Positions 30,096-39,281 of a stretch of 64,000 nt of DNA are shown here, in pieces. Position numbers and translations under genes: made by a program. Source of the DNA: Bin5 sp965200685 (GTDB lineage: Bacteria; Chloroflexota; Anaerolineae; Caldilineales; Caldilineaceae); NCBI GenBank assembly GCA_965200685.1, contig OZ241379.1:1116001-1180000 (forward strand), in the 5' to 3' direction. The notes under the pieces were generated by a model. That model worked only from the letters and a program-made list of their open reading frames with translations, was not told where the DNA came from and ran no database searches. The first letter of the stretch is position 1; each line of letters opens with the position of its first letter.

Positions 30096-30452
30096 ATGGC
30101 ACTCTTTACGCTGCAATATCAACTCGAACGAAACCTACATCCATTCAAGCAGGATGAGATACAGCAGTTGCCCAAGGGGCGCAGCGGCCTGTACGCACTG
30201 TGGCTGCCCGGGGACATAGAAGGCGCAGATGACTGCCTCTACGTCGGCATGTCCGAAGTCTGTCTACGGCAACGGCTGTTACAGCATCTCACGAACGAAG
30301 CCAACCCTGGCCTACGCCTTAAACTCCGCATGTTCTCTGATATGGTGCTGTTCTCCCTCTCCTATATTGAGAGAGTAGAGCAGATCCGCGAGCTGGAAGC
30401 CGAGTTGATCCAAGCTTGGCAACCCGAGACAAACCGCAACCTGCTATCGTAA
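30096..30452 (+). CDS. GIY-YIG nuclease
   Basis: 118 residues. The GIY-YIG core has GLYALW, then CLYVGMS, Arg in LRQRLLQH, and the late catalytic Glu in LEAELIQAWQPETNRN. It is a minimal single-domain nuclease with a ~30-residue N-terminal extension. A GTG at 30063 overlapping the methylase stop would add 11 residues and give translational coupling. I keep the ATG at 30096 because the added residues (TCTCHGLGVY) look unlike protein, but the coupling is attractive. It completes the DUF499-DUF1156 gene set and may be its DNA-cutting component (inference). Confidence 0.82.
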   Translation: MALFTLQYQLERNLHPFKQDEIQQLPKGRSGLYALWLPGDIEGADDCLYVGMSEVCLRQRLLQHLTNEANPGLRLKLRMFSDMVLFSLSYIERVEQIRELEAELIQAWQPETNRNLLS

Positions 30453-30469
30453 ACCAGCTATAACGCCAG

Positions 30470-30499
30470 TTGTTAGGCAGCCTCTATTACTGCTATACT
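30470..30499 (+). promoter_or_regulatory. Promoter of the Cache-repeat gene
   Basis: TTGTTA (30470-30475), 18-base spacer, extended -10 TGC-TATACT (30491-30499). A GGAGAG ribosome site precedes the ATG at 30554. Confidence 0.65.
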
Positions 30500-30553
30500 A
30501 TTCTCAGAGTGCAGTAAAAGCGAAGTTGATCCATCTTATGGGAGAGTTTAGAA

Positions 30554-33500
30554 ATGTCTAAATGGGTAGTGAGTGGCCTACTAGCTGTTATCATAGGCGT
30601 CGGCCTCATCTTCTCCGTAGTCACCACACGCAATGAATCCGAAGTCAGCGCGCAACAGACAGATGAGGGCACGCAACAGCAGACCGAGATCCAGGAGCAG
30701 TTGAGTGCTATTCAAGATGAGCTGGCCCTGGTGCGCGGGCAGCTAAGTGAAGTCCAAGACGAGTTGGGGCTGGTCCGCAATCAATTGGCGCGGTTCACCC
30801 GTGTTCTGTGGCCCGCTAAATCGGACCCAGCCGCATATACCAAAGCCTTTGTGGAACAGGCCATCCGCCGCTATGACGCCGAGGGACGGGACGCTACCAT
30901 TGCGTTCTACAACTCTATGGATAGTGTAGATGGCGCATGGTACGTCTTCATCGCTGATGAGAACGACCTCATGGTCGCTCACCCTGTCCAAGAGATCCGA
31001 GGACAAAAGGTTCAAGGCCCCCTCGGAACCGACATAACCGGCTATGATTTCGGGGCCGAGATCGTAACCGCCACTGCCGATGGCAAATGGGTGGACTATG
31101 TCTACCTCAACCCGGCAGATAAGCAACACGAGATCAAACACGCTTGGGTCGTCCGGCATGATGGCTTGCTCTTCGGTTCCGGCTGGTACGAGCCAATGGC
31201 TGCCAAAGCCGACCCAGCCGCCTACACCAAAGCCTTTGTCGAATTTGCCATCCGCCGCTACGAGGCTATGGGACGGGATGACGCCATTGCGTTCTACAAC
31301 TCCATGGCTAGCGTAGATGGCGCATGGTATGTCTTCATCGCTGATGAGAACGACATCATCCTCGCGCATCCCACTGTCCCAGAGAACATCGGGGAAGACC
31401 TGAAAGGGCCCCTCGGCACAGATAGCAACGGCTACAACTTCGGGGCCGCGATCGCAAGTGCCACTGCCGAAGGCAAATGGGTGGACTATGTCTACCTCAA
31501 CCCGGCCCATGACAACCGACAGGAGACAAAGCACACTTGGGTCGTCCGCCATGACGGCCTGATCTTCGGCTCCGGCTGGTATGAGCCAATGGCTGCCAAG
31601 GCCGACCCAGCCGCCTACACCAAAGCCTTTGTGAACCAGGCTATCAGTCGCTATGACGCCGAGGGCCGGGACGCCACCGTTGCGTTCTATAACTCCATGG
31701 ATAGCGTAGATGACGCCTGGTATGTCTTCATCGCTGATGAGAACGACATCATCCTCGCGCATCCCACTGTCCCAGAGAACATCGGGGAAGACCTGAAAGG
31801 CCCCCTCGGCACAGATAGCAACGGCTACAACTTCGGGGCCGCGATCGCAAGCGCCACTGCGGAAGGCAAATGGGTGGACTATGTCTACCTCAACCCGGCC
31901 CATGACAACCGACAGGAGACAAAGCACACTTGGGTCGTCCGACATGACGGCTTGATCTTCGGCTCCGGCTGGTATGAGCCAACGGTCACCAAAGCAGACC
32001 CAGCCGCCTACACCAAAGCCTTTGTGAACCAGGCTATCAGTCGCTATGACGCCGAGGGCCGGGACGACACCATTGCGTTCTACAACTCCATGGACAGCGT
32101 AGATGACGCCTGGTATGTCTTCATCGCTGATGAGAACGACATCATCCTCGCGCATCCCACTGTCCCAGAGAACATCGGGGAAGACCTGAAAGGCCCTCTC
32201 GGCACAGATAGCAACGGCTACAACTTTGGGGCCGCGATCGCAAGTGCCACTACCGAAGGCAAATGGGTAGACTATGTCTACCTCAACCCGGCCCATGACA
32301 ACCGACAGGAGACAAAGCACACTTGGGTCGTCCGCCATGACGGCCTGATCTTCGGCTCCGGTTGGTATGAGCCAACTGTCACCAAAGCAGACCCAGCCGC
32401 CTACACCAAAGCCTTTGTGAACCAGGCTATCAGTCGCTATGACGCCGAGGGCCGGGACGACACCATTGCGTTCTATAATTCCATGGACAGCGTAGATGAC
32501 GCATGGTATGTCTTCATCGCTGATGAGAACGACATCATCCTCGCGCATCCCACTGTCCCAGAGAACATCGGGGAAGACCTGAAAGGCCCCCTCGGCACAG
32601 ATAGCAACGGCTACAACTTTGGGGCCGCGATCGCAAGTGCCACTGCGGAAGGCAAATGGGTGGACTATGTCTACCTCAACCCGGCCCATGACAACCGACA
32701 AGAGACAAAGCACACTTGGGTCGTCCGCCATGACGGCCTGATCTTCGGCTCCGGCTGGTATGAGCCAACGGTCACCAAAGCAGACCCAGCCGCCTACACC
32801 AAAGCCTTTGTGAACCAGGCGATCAGTCGCTATGACGCCGAGGGCCGGGACGATACCATTGCGTTCTATAACTCCATGGATAGCGTAGATGGCGCATGGT
32901 ACGTCTTCATCATTGACGAAAACGACATCCTCATCGCCCACCCGATCCTCCCGGAGAACATCGGTCAGGACAATACAGAGCAAACGGACAGTACCGGCTA
33001 CAACTTTGGGGCCGAGGTCGCCACTGCCACCGCGGAAGGCAAATGGGTGGACTATATCTACCTCAACCCGGCCCATGACAACCAACAAGAAACAAAGCAT
33101 GCTTGGGTCGTCCGGCATGACGGCCTGATCTTCGGCTCCGGTTGGTATGAGCCAACGGTCACCAAAGCAGACCCAGCCGCCTACACCAAAGCCTTTGTGA
33201 ACCAGGCTATCAGTCGCTATGACGCCGAGGGCCGGGACGATACCATTGCGTTCTACAACTCCATGGACAGCGTAGATGGCGCATGGTATGTCTTCATCAT
33301 TGACGCAAACGACATCCTCATCGCCCACCCGATCCGCCCGGAGAATATCGGTCAGGACACTGTAGAGCAAATGGACAGTACCGGCTACAACTTTGGGGCA
33401 GAGATGGTCACCGCCACTGCGGAAGGCAAATGGGTGGACTATGTCTACCTCAACCCGGCCCATGACAACCAACAAGAGACAAAGCATGCTTGGGTCGTCC

Positions 33501-34006
33501 GACATGACGGCTTGATCTTCGGCTCCGGCTGGTATGAGCAGGAGACGGTGCTGCCCAAGCCCAGCGTTGATGTCGTAAGGCTACCCCGCCTTTATAATAA
33601 GGCAGGCTGGTACAAGCCGCTGGCGACCAAGTCCGACCCGGCCGCCTACACCAAAGCCTTTGTGAACCAGGCCATCCGCCGCTATGATACCATGGGCCGG
33701 GACGCCGCCCTCGAATTCTACAACTCTATGGACAGCGTGGACGGTGAATGGTATATCTTCATCGCTGATGAGAACGACATCACCATCGTGCATCCGACCA
33801 TCCCAGAGCACATCGGCGACGACATAAAGATCCGCACAGACAGTAATGGCTATAACTTCGGTACAGATATAGCCGCCGCCAGCGAGGAAGGCCAGTGGGT
33901 GGACTATACACACCAGAACCCGGCAACCAACCAGTATGAGACAAAACACTCCTGGGTCATCCGGCATGATGGCTTGATCTTCGGCTCCGGTTGGTACGAG
34001 AGGTAA
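30554..34006 (+). CDS. Exported protein with eight tandem Cache domains
   Basis: 1150 residues. An N-terminal membrane segment (residues ~4-22) is followed by a coiled coil (QLSAIQDELALVRGQLSEVQ) and then eight repeats. Each repeat runs from DPAAYTKAFV through FYNSMDSVDGAWYVFI, a strand with AHP, GKWVDYVYLNPA, WVVRHDGLIFGSGWYE. This is the single-Cache (sCache/Cache_2) sensor pattern. Repeats are 131 residues, except units 6 and 7 (129) and the last, which is preceded by a ~25-residue insert. No kinase, GGDEF or methyl-accepting domain follows, so it cannot signal alone: either a ligand-binding surface protein or a partner for another receptor. The repeats imply recent tandem expansion. Confidence 0.85.
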   Translation: MSKWVVSGLLAVIIGVGLIFSVVTTRNESEVSAQQTDEGTQQQTEIQEQLSAIQDELALVRGQLSEVQDELGLVRNQLARFTRVLWPAKSDPAAYTKAFVEQAIRRYDAEGRDATIAFYNSMDSVDGAWYVFIADENDLMVAHPVQEIRGQKVQGPLGTDITGYDFGAEIVTATADGKWVDYVYLNPADKQHEIKHAWVVRHDGLLFGSGWYEPMAAKADPAAYTKAFVEFAIRRYEAMGRDDAIAFYNSMASVDGAWYVFIADENDIILAHPTVPENIGEDLKGPLGTDSNGYNFGAAIASATAEGKWVDYVYLNPAHDNRQETKHTWVVRHDGLIFGSGWYEPMAAKADPAAYTKAFVNQAISRYDAEGRDATVAFYNSMDSVDDAWYVFIADENDIILAHPTVPENIGEDLKGPLGTDSNGYNFGAAIASATAEGKWVDYVYLNPAHDNRQETKHTWVVRHDGLIFGSGWYEPTVTKADPAAYTKAFVNQAISRYDAEGRDDTIAFYNSMDSVDDAWYVFIADENDIILAHPTVPENIGEDLKGPLGTDSNGYNFGAAIASATTEGKWVDYVYLNPAHDNRQETKHTWVVRHDGLIFGSGWYEPTVTKADPAAYTKAFVNQAISRYDAEGRDDTIAFYNSMDSVDDAWYVFIADENDIILAHPTVPENIGEDLKGPLGTDSNGYNFGAAIASATAEGKWVDYVYLNPAHDNRQETKHTWVVRHDGLIFGSGWYEPTVTKADPAAYTKAFVNQAISRYDAEGRDDTIAFYNSMDSVDGAWYVFIIDENDILIAHPILPENIGQDNTEQTDSTGYNFGAEVATATAEGKWVDYIYLNPAHDNQQETKHAWVVRHDGLIFGSGWYEPTVTKADPAAYTKAFVNQAISRYDAEGRDDTIAFYNSMDSVDGAWYVFIIDANDILIAHPIRPENIGQDTVEQMDSTGYNFGAEMVTATAEGKWVDYVYLNPAHDNQQETKHAWVVRHDGLIFGSGWYEQETVLPKPSVDVVRLPRLYNKAGWYKPLATKSDPAAYTKAFVNQAIRRYDTMGRDAALEFYNSMDSVDGEWYIFIADENDITIVHPTIPEHIGDDIKIRTDSNGYNFGTDIAAASEEGQWVDYTHQNPATNQYETKHSWVIRHDGLIFGSGWYER
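30825..34003 (+). repeat. 393/387-bp tandem repeats encoding Cache domains
   Basis: The codons for FGSGWYE recur at 31172, 31565, 31958, 32351, 32744, 33131, 33518 and 33980. Spacing is 393 bases (four times), 387 (twice) and 462 (last). Units 3-5 are almost identical in DNA; the first and last are most diverged. Confidence 0.95.
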
Positions 34007-34082
34007 AAAACACCTGTGGCTATGTTCTGTGGTGTTACCTGCCACACATCAGTCACAGACCACTGCTGTTTAGGAGGTTATT

Positions 34083-35687
34083 ATGAGAATTTCCAGCCTG
34101 CACAAAGTAAGTCTGTTGGCGGTTGCCCTGGCTCTTCTCCTAGTGGGCTGTACGCAACCGGGTGCTGCGACAACGTCAGCTTTATCTCAGGCCACACCGA
34201 CCACGGCCCCGCCCGTAACAGCAACTCCTGTACCCACTGTCGCGCCCCCGGCTGTGCCGGACACAGAAGCTCTGGCAGATCAGTTAGCCACGCAGTATGG
34301 CTTCGCCCCAGATGACCCCAACCACCTTGTGGTTGTGCAGCAGCTTGATTCTGTAGATGGACAGCCTCTGTTCGTCGCCTACACCATCGGCCTGCCGCCC
34401 AACGACGGCTCTTTCCTACATAAGGTGTCGCTCCATGCCCCCAGCCCGGATGGCTGGACCGAGCAGGGCCGGCTGGAACTTGAGTGTGTAAACTATCTGA
34501 ATGAAGATGGCCTGACCCAAGTGGCTATTGAGCCATCAAATGTCTGGATGACAGTCCAGGGCGGCGCAGGGGCCCACAGCGGTTGCTTTGAGCTGCTGCG
34601 CTGGGATGGCCAGTCTCTAGAGATTGTCCTCGAGGGTTTCAACAGCAGCCTTTATGCCGGACAGGTGACGGACCTGGATGGAGATGGGCAACTAGATGTG
34701 CTGCTCAACGACACGGACCCCTATATCTCCTGCTACGCTTGTGGCATACGCCGCTATGCGGCCAGGATCTTTTACTGGGATGGACAGGGCCTGATGAAGG
34801 TGGTGCCAAGACGACTCGCTAGCAGTGCCTCCAGCGACCTGCGGGCCTTGAACGAGCAGGCTGTGGATCTGGCCGAGGCGCGCCTGTTTGCCGATGCCCT
34901 AGCCCAGATCGAGCAAGCAGAGGCCCTGGCCCCCACAGACCCGACGCTCCACTGGAACGCAGTCTGGATCCGCCATCACCTAGAGGCCAGCCGCCAGCTC
35001 GCGTCCACTAGCCCCTTCCCGCTGCTCAATCACGTCTTTGCCGGCGATTGGGACACGGCTATTGATGCTCTGTGGGCGATGGGTCTGCCGGTATTCACAA
35101 GTGACACACCGATCCCCGCTGGGGCATCTATCAACGACATGACTGTGGGCGAATGGCTAGTCCAATCCGCAGATAAAGCTCTGCTTGTACAACCGCAGCG
35201 GGCCGCGATCCACGCGCTGGCCGCTTGGGGCCGCTATCTGCTGAACCGTGAGGATCCGACCGTGGCTGCCGGCTTTGAGCAGGCCGCGCAATTGGCAGCC
35301 ACGGACCCCCGCTACCATGAGATTATGACCGCTTTCGCCAGCCAAGCCACCCCGCAGACAGCCAAGCCAAAGACGCAGCTAGCCGAGACGATGCAAGATG
35401 GCGAGTTGACACGCCTCCTCTTCGCACCCGGCAGCACCTGTGCCCTTCTGGAAACGACTTTGCAGCAAGACGTGACCAATGTCTATGTCCTGCACATTGA
35501 CGCCGGCCAGACCATCTTCATCCGCGTCCTGTCCGGCCAGGCCGGTGCCTGGGTGACGGATATGCAGGGCATTCCCATGATGGTCGGCGCAGGCGATGGC
35601 TACCCCATCCCAACCAGCGGCGACTATCAGCTCCACATATCCGGCAGCGGCCCTGTGCAGATCGAAATCGAGATTCCAGCCAAATGA
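34083..35687 (+). CDS. Lipoprotein with VCBS/FG-GAP-like segment
   Basis: 534 residues. A signal peptide ends in lipobox LLVGC (Cys near residue 22), then comes a Thr/Pro/Ala-rich linker. The central part has a calcium-loop-like repeat VTDLDGDGQLDVLLND, typical of FG-GAP/VCBS proteins, and paired Cys in SCYACGI. Later there is a TPR-like helix pair (EARLFADALAQIEQAEALAP) and a C-terminal beta domain (ITVFIRVLSG-type strands). A strong AGGAGG at 34072-34077 sets the start. Extracytoplasmic; ligand unknown. It follows the Cache-repeat gene by 76 bases on the same strand. Confidence 0.75.
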   Translation: MRISSLHKVSLLAVALALLLVGCTQPGAATTSALSQATPTTAPPVTATPVPTVAPPAVPDTEALADQLATQYGFAPDDPNHLVVVQQLDSVDGQPLFVAYTIGLPPNDGSFLHKVSLHAPSPDGWTEQGRLELECVNYLNEDGLTQVAIEPSNVWMTVQGGAGAHSGCFELLRWDGQSLEIVLEGFNSSLYAGQVTDLDGDGQLDVLLNDTDPYISCYACGIRRYAARIFYWDGQGLMKVVPRRLASSASSDLRALNEQAVDLAEARLFADALAQIEQAEALAPTDPTLHWNAVWIRHHLEASRQLASTSPFPLLNHVFAGDWDTAIDALWAMGLPVFTSDTPIPAGASINDMTVGEWLVQSADKALLVQPQRAAIHALAAWGRYLLNREDPTVAAGFEQAAQLAATDPRYHEIMTAFASQATPQTAKPKTQLAETMQDGELTRLLFAPGSTCALLETTLQQDVTNVYVLHIDAGQTIFIRVLSGQAGAWVTDMQGIPMMVGAGDGYPIPTSGDYQLHISGSGPVQIEIEIPAK

Positions 35688-35749
35688 ACAACCCCAGTTT
35701 TCCGTAGTTCCATACTAGCGGCTACTGGTTCAAGCTACAGGTGGGGGAT

Positions 35750-36727
35750 ATGCAGCCTACAGTCAACAGAACAACCGCAGGAAATGATATAATCAAAGAA
35801 TGGAGCCACGAACAAGTGAGACTCCCCATCACTTCTGTGGAGACCATATCCCCCACCCTGCCACCTGCTATCAACCAAGAGCAGACAGACCGCGCCAACG
35901 GCCAGAGACCCGTCACCCCCTTTGCCCCCGATGAAGGTCGCTATGTCTCCCTATATGAGTACTGGAACAACTGGTATGAACATCCCTACTTACACATTGA
36001 TGCCAACTACGAATGGTGCAATGGGATTCTGGAGACCAAACCCGTGCCAGCTCAACCGCAACGCCGACTCTACAAGTGGTTTTTCAGCATCATAGATTCC
36101 TTTGTCCACACCCATCCCATTGCTGAACTGATCTATCTGGAAACCGGCTTTCGACTGTCCACGGCGGCCCTAGAGCAGCCTAGTGGAGCGCGTGAGGCAG
36201 TTCGCAAGCCCGACATCGGGGTGGTTCGCAAGGACAATCCCATGCCCTTAGCACCCCATGAACGCTCCTATCGCGGTGTCTGCGATATGTGCGTGGAGGC
36301 TGTATCCGATTCCACCCCCGCAGAGGTACGCCGAGATACTGTCGAGAAGATGAGAGACTATGCCCTGGCTGGGGTTCAGGAATACTTCATCCTTGACCCA
36401 GATGACCGCTTCATGCACTTCTATCGTCTCACTGCGGATGGGTATTACGAAGAGATCCAGCCCGATGCACAGGGCGTGATCCGCTCGCAGGTATTGCCAG
36501 GGTTCCAGTTTCGACGCAGCGACCTGAAGCAGCAGCGGGCTATGGAAGTGTTGGCTTTGGATGAGGTGTATGCTGGATATGTTCTGCTGGAATATCAGGC
36601 CCAGGTGGCTGCTCGCCGGAAGGCCGAGGACCAGGCCGCAGCCGAAGCGCAAGCCAGACAAGACGCCGAAGAACAGATGCAAGCCTTGCAAGCTGAAGTG
36701 GCACGCCTGCGTAAACTTCTCTCCTGA
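35750..36727 (+). CDS. Uma2-family endonuclease-like protein, paralogue A
   Basis: 325 residues. The PD-(D/E)XK Uma2 (DUF820) core spans ~60-265: ANYEWCNGILE, VRKPDIGVVRKDNP (Asp ~155), MCVEAVSDST (Glu ~181 of ExV) and a following Lys in DTVEKMRDYA, then EYFILDP and the VLPGFQF end motif. A charged coiled-coil tail (AEAQARQDAEEQMQALQAEV) closes the protein. The ATG at 35750 has GGTGGGGG just upstream; a GTG at 35741 is possible. The protein at 50230-51369 is a paralogue with a longer tail. Uma2 proteins are abundant in cyanobacteria and Chloroflexota; cellular role unknown. Confidence 0.82.
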   Translation: MQPTVNRTTAGNDIIKEWSHEQVRLPITSVETISPTLPPAINQEQTDRANGQRPVTPFAPDEGRYVSLYEYWNNWYEHPYLHIDANYEWCNGILETKPVPAQPQRRLYKWFFSIIDSFVHTHPIAELIYLETGFRLSTAALEQPSGAREAVRKPDIGVVRKDNPMPLAPHERSYRGVCDMCVEAVSDSTPAEVRRDTVEKMRDYALAGVQEYFILDPDDRFMHFYRLTADGYYEEIQPDAQGVIRSQVLPGFQFRRSDLKQQRAMEVLALDEVYAGYVLLEYQAQVAARRKAEDQAAAEAQARQDAEEQMQALQAEVARLRKLLS

Positions 36728-36787
36728 ATATCATTTCGCGTCCGCAAAGAACCGACCCGCGGCCAGTAGGTGGGTTCCAGCATCCTG

Positions 36788-37639
36788 ATGTCAGATATAC
36801 GTATGCGAACGATTGATGTCAGCGAAGTGCGGCAGGCAGTCGCTGCTCTGTTACGGCAGGCCGCGCACCGTCTTCCCGATGACTATATCGCTGCCATGCA
36901 AACAGCCCACAGCCGGGAGCAGTCACCTAGGGGCCAGCAGATCATTGAACTCCTGCTGGAGAACGCGACCTACGCGCAGGCCCAAGAGATCCCCACCTGT
37001 CAGGATACAGGCATGGCCATTCTGTTCGTCCAAGTCGGCCAAGGGGTGCAGTTTCAGGGCGGGGACATCGGGGCTGCGCTGCAGGCGGCGACACGCGATG
37101 CCTATACGCACCTACGCAAATCCGTGGTAGCCGACCCGCTCCTGCGGGTCAACAGCGGCGACAACACCCCAGCCCTGATCCATTGGGAGATCGTGCCGGG
37201 CACCCGGCTGCAGATTACCGCCATGCAGAAAGGGTTTGGCGCGGAGCTGATGAGCCGGGTGCAGATGTTCCCCCCATCGGTCGGCGTTGAAGGCGCACGG
37301 CAATTTGTACTGGAAACGGTGGAACAGGCCGGACCCAATGCCTGCCCGCCCTTGATCGTCGGCATCGGCATCGGTGGCTCTCTGGATACGGTCGCGCTGG
37401 CCGCCAAAAAAGCACTCCTGCGGCCCATCGGCAGAATCAGCTCTGCGCCCCACATCGCCGCGCTCGAAACTGATCTGCTCCAGGCCATCAACCGTCTAGG
37501 CATTGGGCCACAGGGGATGGGCGGTATCGTCACTGCCCTAGCCGTTCATATTGAAACCCTAGCAACACACATCGCAGCTCTCCCCATTGCCGTAAATCTC
37601 AACTGCTCCGCGCCACGCAGGGCAAGTGTGACATTGTGA
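36788..37639 (+). CDS. Class I fumarate hydratase-type, alpha subunit
   Basis: 283 residues matching the N-terminal domain of iron-sulfur fumarases/tartrate dehydratases. The three cluster Cys are in EIPTCQDTGMA, GPNACPPLIVGIG and VNLNCSAPRR, and RVNSGDNTPALIHW and GIGGSLDTVALAAKKAL are typical. With the next gene it forms the two-subunit 4Fe-4S enzyme that hydrates fumarate to malate; tartrate or methyl-substituted substrates cannot be excluded. The start at 36788 is one of several in-frame options (36770 GTG, 36803 ATG). The end overlaps the beta gene by 4 bases. Confidence 0.88.
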   Translation: MSDIRMRTIDVSEVRQAVAALLRQAAHRLPDDYIAAMQTAHSREQSPRGQQIIELLLENATYAQAQEIPTCQDTGMAILFVQVGQGVQFQGGDIGAALQAATRDAYTHLRKSVVADPLLRVNSGDNTPALIHWEIVPGTRLQITAMQKGFGAELMSRVQMFPPSVGVEGARQFVLETVEQAGPNACPPLIVGIGIGGSLDTVALAAKKALLRPIGRISSAPHIAALETDLLQAINRLGIGPQGMGGIVTALAVHIETLATHIAALPIAVNLNCSAPRRASVTL

Positions 37640-38235
37640 AGAGGAGAGAGATTCATACGCCCCTCTCTGATGCCACCATTCTGACGCTGAGGGCTGGGGA
37701 CCAGATATCCTTACATGGCCGGATCTACACGGCCAGAGACGCGGCCCATCAGCGGCTTATCAAAGCCTTGCATAAGCCATCATCCGGACAGTCACACCCG
37801 GATCCCTACAATGTGCCGCTACCCTTGGCCGGCCAGGTCATCTATTACATGGGGCCGGCCCCGGCCAGGCCGGGCGCGGTCATTGGCCCGGCCGGACCGA
37901 CCACAAGCGGACGCATGGACCCCTACACCCTACCCTTACTGGAACGGGGCGTCGCTGGCCTAATCGGTAAGGGTGTGCGGTCAGCCGAGGTAAAGCAAGC
38001 ACTCATCCGCCATAGGGCGGTCTATTTTGGCGCAGTGGGCGGGGCGGCCGCGCTCCTAGCCCGGCAGATCCGCAGCAGTCGGGTCATCGCCTACGAAGAT
38101 TTGGGGCCTGAAGCGATTCGAGAACTGGAAGTGGAAGGGTTCCCGCTGTTTGTCATCAATGACTGCCATGGCGGCGATGCCTACGAAGCCGCCAGAGATG
38201 CGTACCGCCGCCCAGAAGAATGCAATCAATCATAG
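37636..38235 (+). CDS. Class I fumarate hydratase-type, beta subunit
   Basis: 199 residues. GTG start overlaps the alpha stop (GTGA), indicating coupled translation. Features of the TtdB/FumA C-terminal domain: LRAGDQISLHGRIYTARDAA, YYMGPAP, GPAGPTTSGRMDPYT, GKGVRSAEVKQAL and FGAVGGAAALLARQI. It supplies the substrate-binding half of the heterodimer. The last 10 bases overlap the convergent galT gene. Confidence 0.88.
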   Translation: MKRREIHTPLSDATILTLRAGDQISLHGRIYTARDAAHQRLIKALHKPSSGQSHPDPYNVPLPLAGQVIYYMGPAPARPGAVIGPAGPTTSGRMDPYTLPLLERGVAGLIGKGVRSAEVKQALIRHRAVYFGAVGGAAALLARQIRSSRVIAYEDLGPEAIRELEVEGFPLFVINDCHGGDAYEAARDAYRRPEECNQS

Positions 38236-39260
38236 CTTACAGCCCGTAAGCGCGCGGCCGCCTGTTCAGCCGTACTGTCCCGCTGCGGGGTTCCGAGCAT
38301 TTCATAGCCGACCATAAATTTCTTTACAGTGGCCGAACGCAGCAGTGGTGGGTAAAAATGGGCATGGAGTTGCCAGTGTGGATAAGTACCCCCAGCGGTC
38401 GGCTGGCCGTGCCAGCCCATGGAATAGGGGAAACTCGTCTCAAACAGATTATCATAGCGGCTCAGCAGCCGCTTGAGCACGTCGGCCAGCCCATCCCGTT
38501 CCAATGAGGAGAGATCAGGCAGATGCAGCACATGCCGCCGCGGTAAGACAAGGGTCTCAAAGGGCCAGACAGCCCAGTAGGGAACGAGCACCACCCAGTG
38601 GTTGTTTTCCACAACCACTCGTGTGCCATCTGCCAGCTCCGCGGCCAGATAATCCACCAGTAGGGGTGTCTTATGTTGTTCAAAATACGCGGCCTGCGCC
38701 CTGTCTTCCTTGGCTGGTTCAAGCGGTAGACTGGCGGTGGCCCACACCTGCCCATGGGGATGAGGATTGGAACAGCCCATCATCGCGCCCCGGTTCTCGA
38801 AAATCTGTACATAGCCAAGCTGCGGGTCCCGGCCCAGCTCATCTACCTGCGCGGCCCACACATCCACCACCCGCCGGATGTCCGCCAGGTCCATGCGCGC
38901 TAGGGCCAGGTCATGGCGAGGGCTGAAACAGATGACGCGACAGATGCCGACCTCCGCTTGCGCTTGAAAGAAACGATTGCCACGGATCTCCCCCTGTGGC
39001 GTAACGGCCAGCAGGGCGGCAAAGTCATTGGCAAAGACAAATGTATGTGTATATTCGGGGTTGGTCAGCCCGCCGGCCCGTTCATTGCCCGGGCACAGAT
39101 AACAGGACGGGTCATAGGAGGGCAAGGTCTGTGGCGATGGCGGTTCTGTCTGGCCCTGCCATGGGCGCTTCATGCGTTGGGGCGAGACAAGAATCCACTC
39201 GCCGGTCAGCAGATTGTGACGCCGGTGCGGGTGTTCGCGGGGATCAAAAGGAGCCTGCAT
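38226..39260 (-). CDS. galT: Galactose-1-phosphate uridylyltransferase
   Basis: 344 residues. Zinc-ligand pair CYLC at 53-56, RHNLLTGEWILVSPQR near the N-terminus, and the catalytic NPHPHGQVWA near 166 with the HPH nucleophile. The C-terminal half carries the second HIT-like fold (WHGQPTAGGTYPHWQLHAHF). It moves UMP between glucose-1-P and galactose-1-P in the Leloir pathway. It lies 21 bases after the ROK kinase gene on the same strand, so sugar phosphorylation and interconversion are probably co-expressed. No galK or galE is directly adjacent, although an epimerase-like gene sits at 40933. Confidence 0.92.
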   Translation of the reverse strand: MQAPFDPREHPHRRHNLLTGEWILVSPQRMKRPWQGQTEPPSPQTLPSYDPSCYLCPGNERAGGLTNPEYTHTFVFANDFAALLAVTPQGEIRGNRFFQAQAEVGICRVICFSPRHDLALARMDLADIRRVVDVWAAQVDELGRDPQLGYVQIFENRGAMMGCSNPHPHGQVWATASLPLEPAKEDRAQAAYFEQHKTPLLVDYLAAELADGTRVVVENNHWVVLVPYWAVWPFETLVLPRRHVLHLPDLSSLERDGLADVLKRLLSRYDNLFETSFPYSMGWHGQPTAGGTYPHWQLHAHFYPPLLRSATVKKFMVGYEMLGTPQRDSTAEQAAARLRAVSYD

Positions 39261-39281
39261 GGAGATCAGAGTCGTTGGCCA

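Larger units (their letters stand above)
27168..30180. repeat. 3-kb direct duplication, right copy
   Basis: Partner of 22346-25429. It continues seamlessly into the intact GIY-YIG gene, suggesting that this copy retains the original 3' junction. Confidence 0.92.

Noticed and set aside
30743..33505. 920-codon open frame antisense to the Cache-repeat gene
   Set aside because: It exists because the repeats on the plus strand happen to leave the same antisense frame free of stops. It mirrors the repeat period, and the plus frame has the promoter, ribosome site and recognisable domain.
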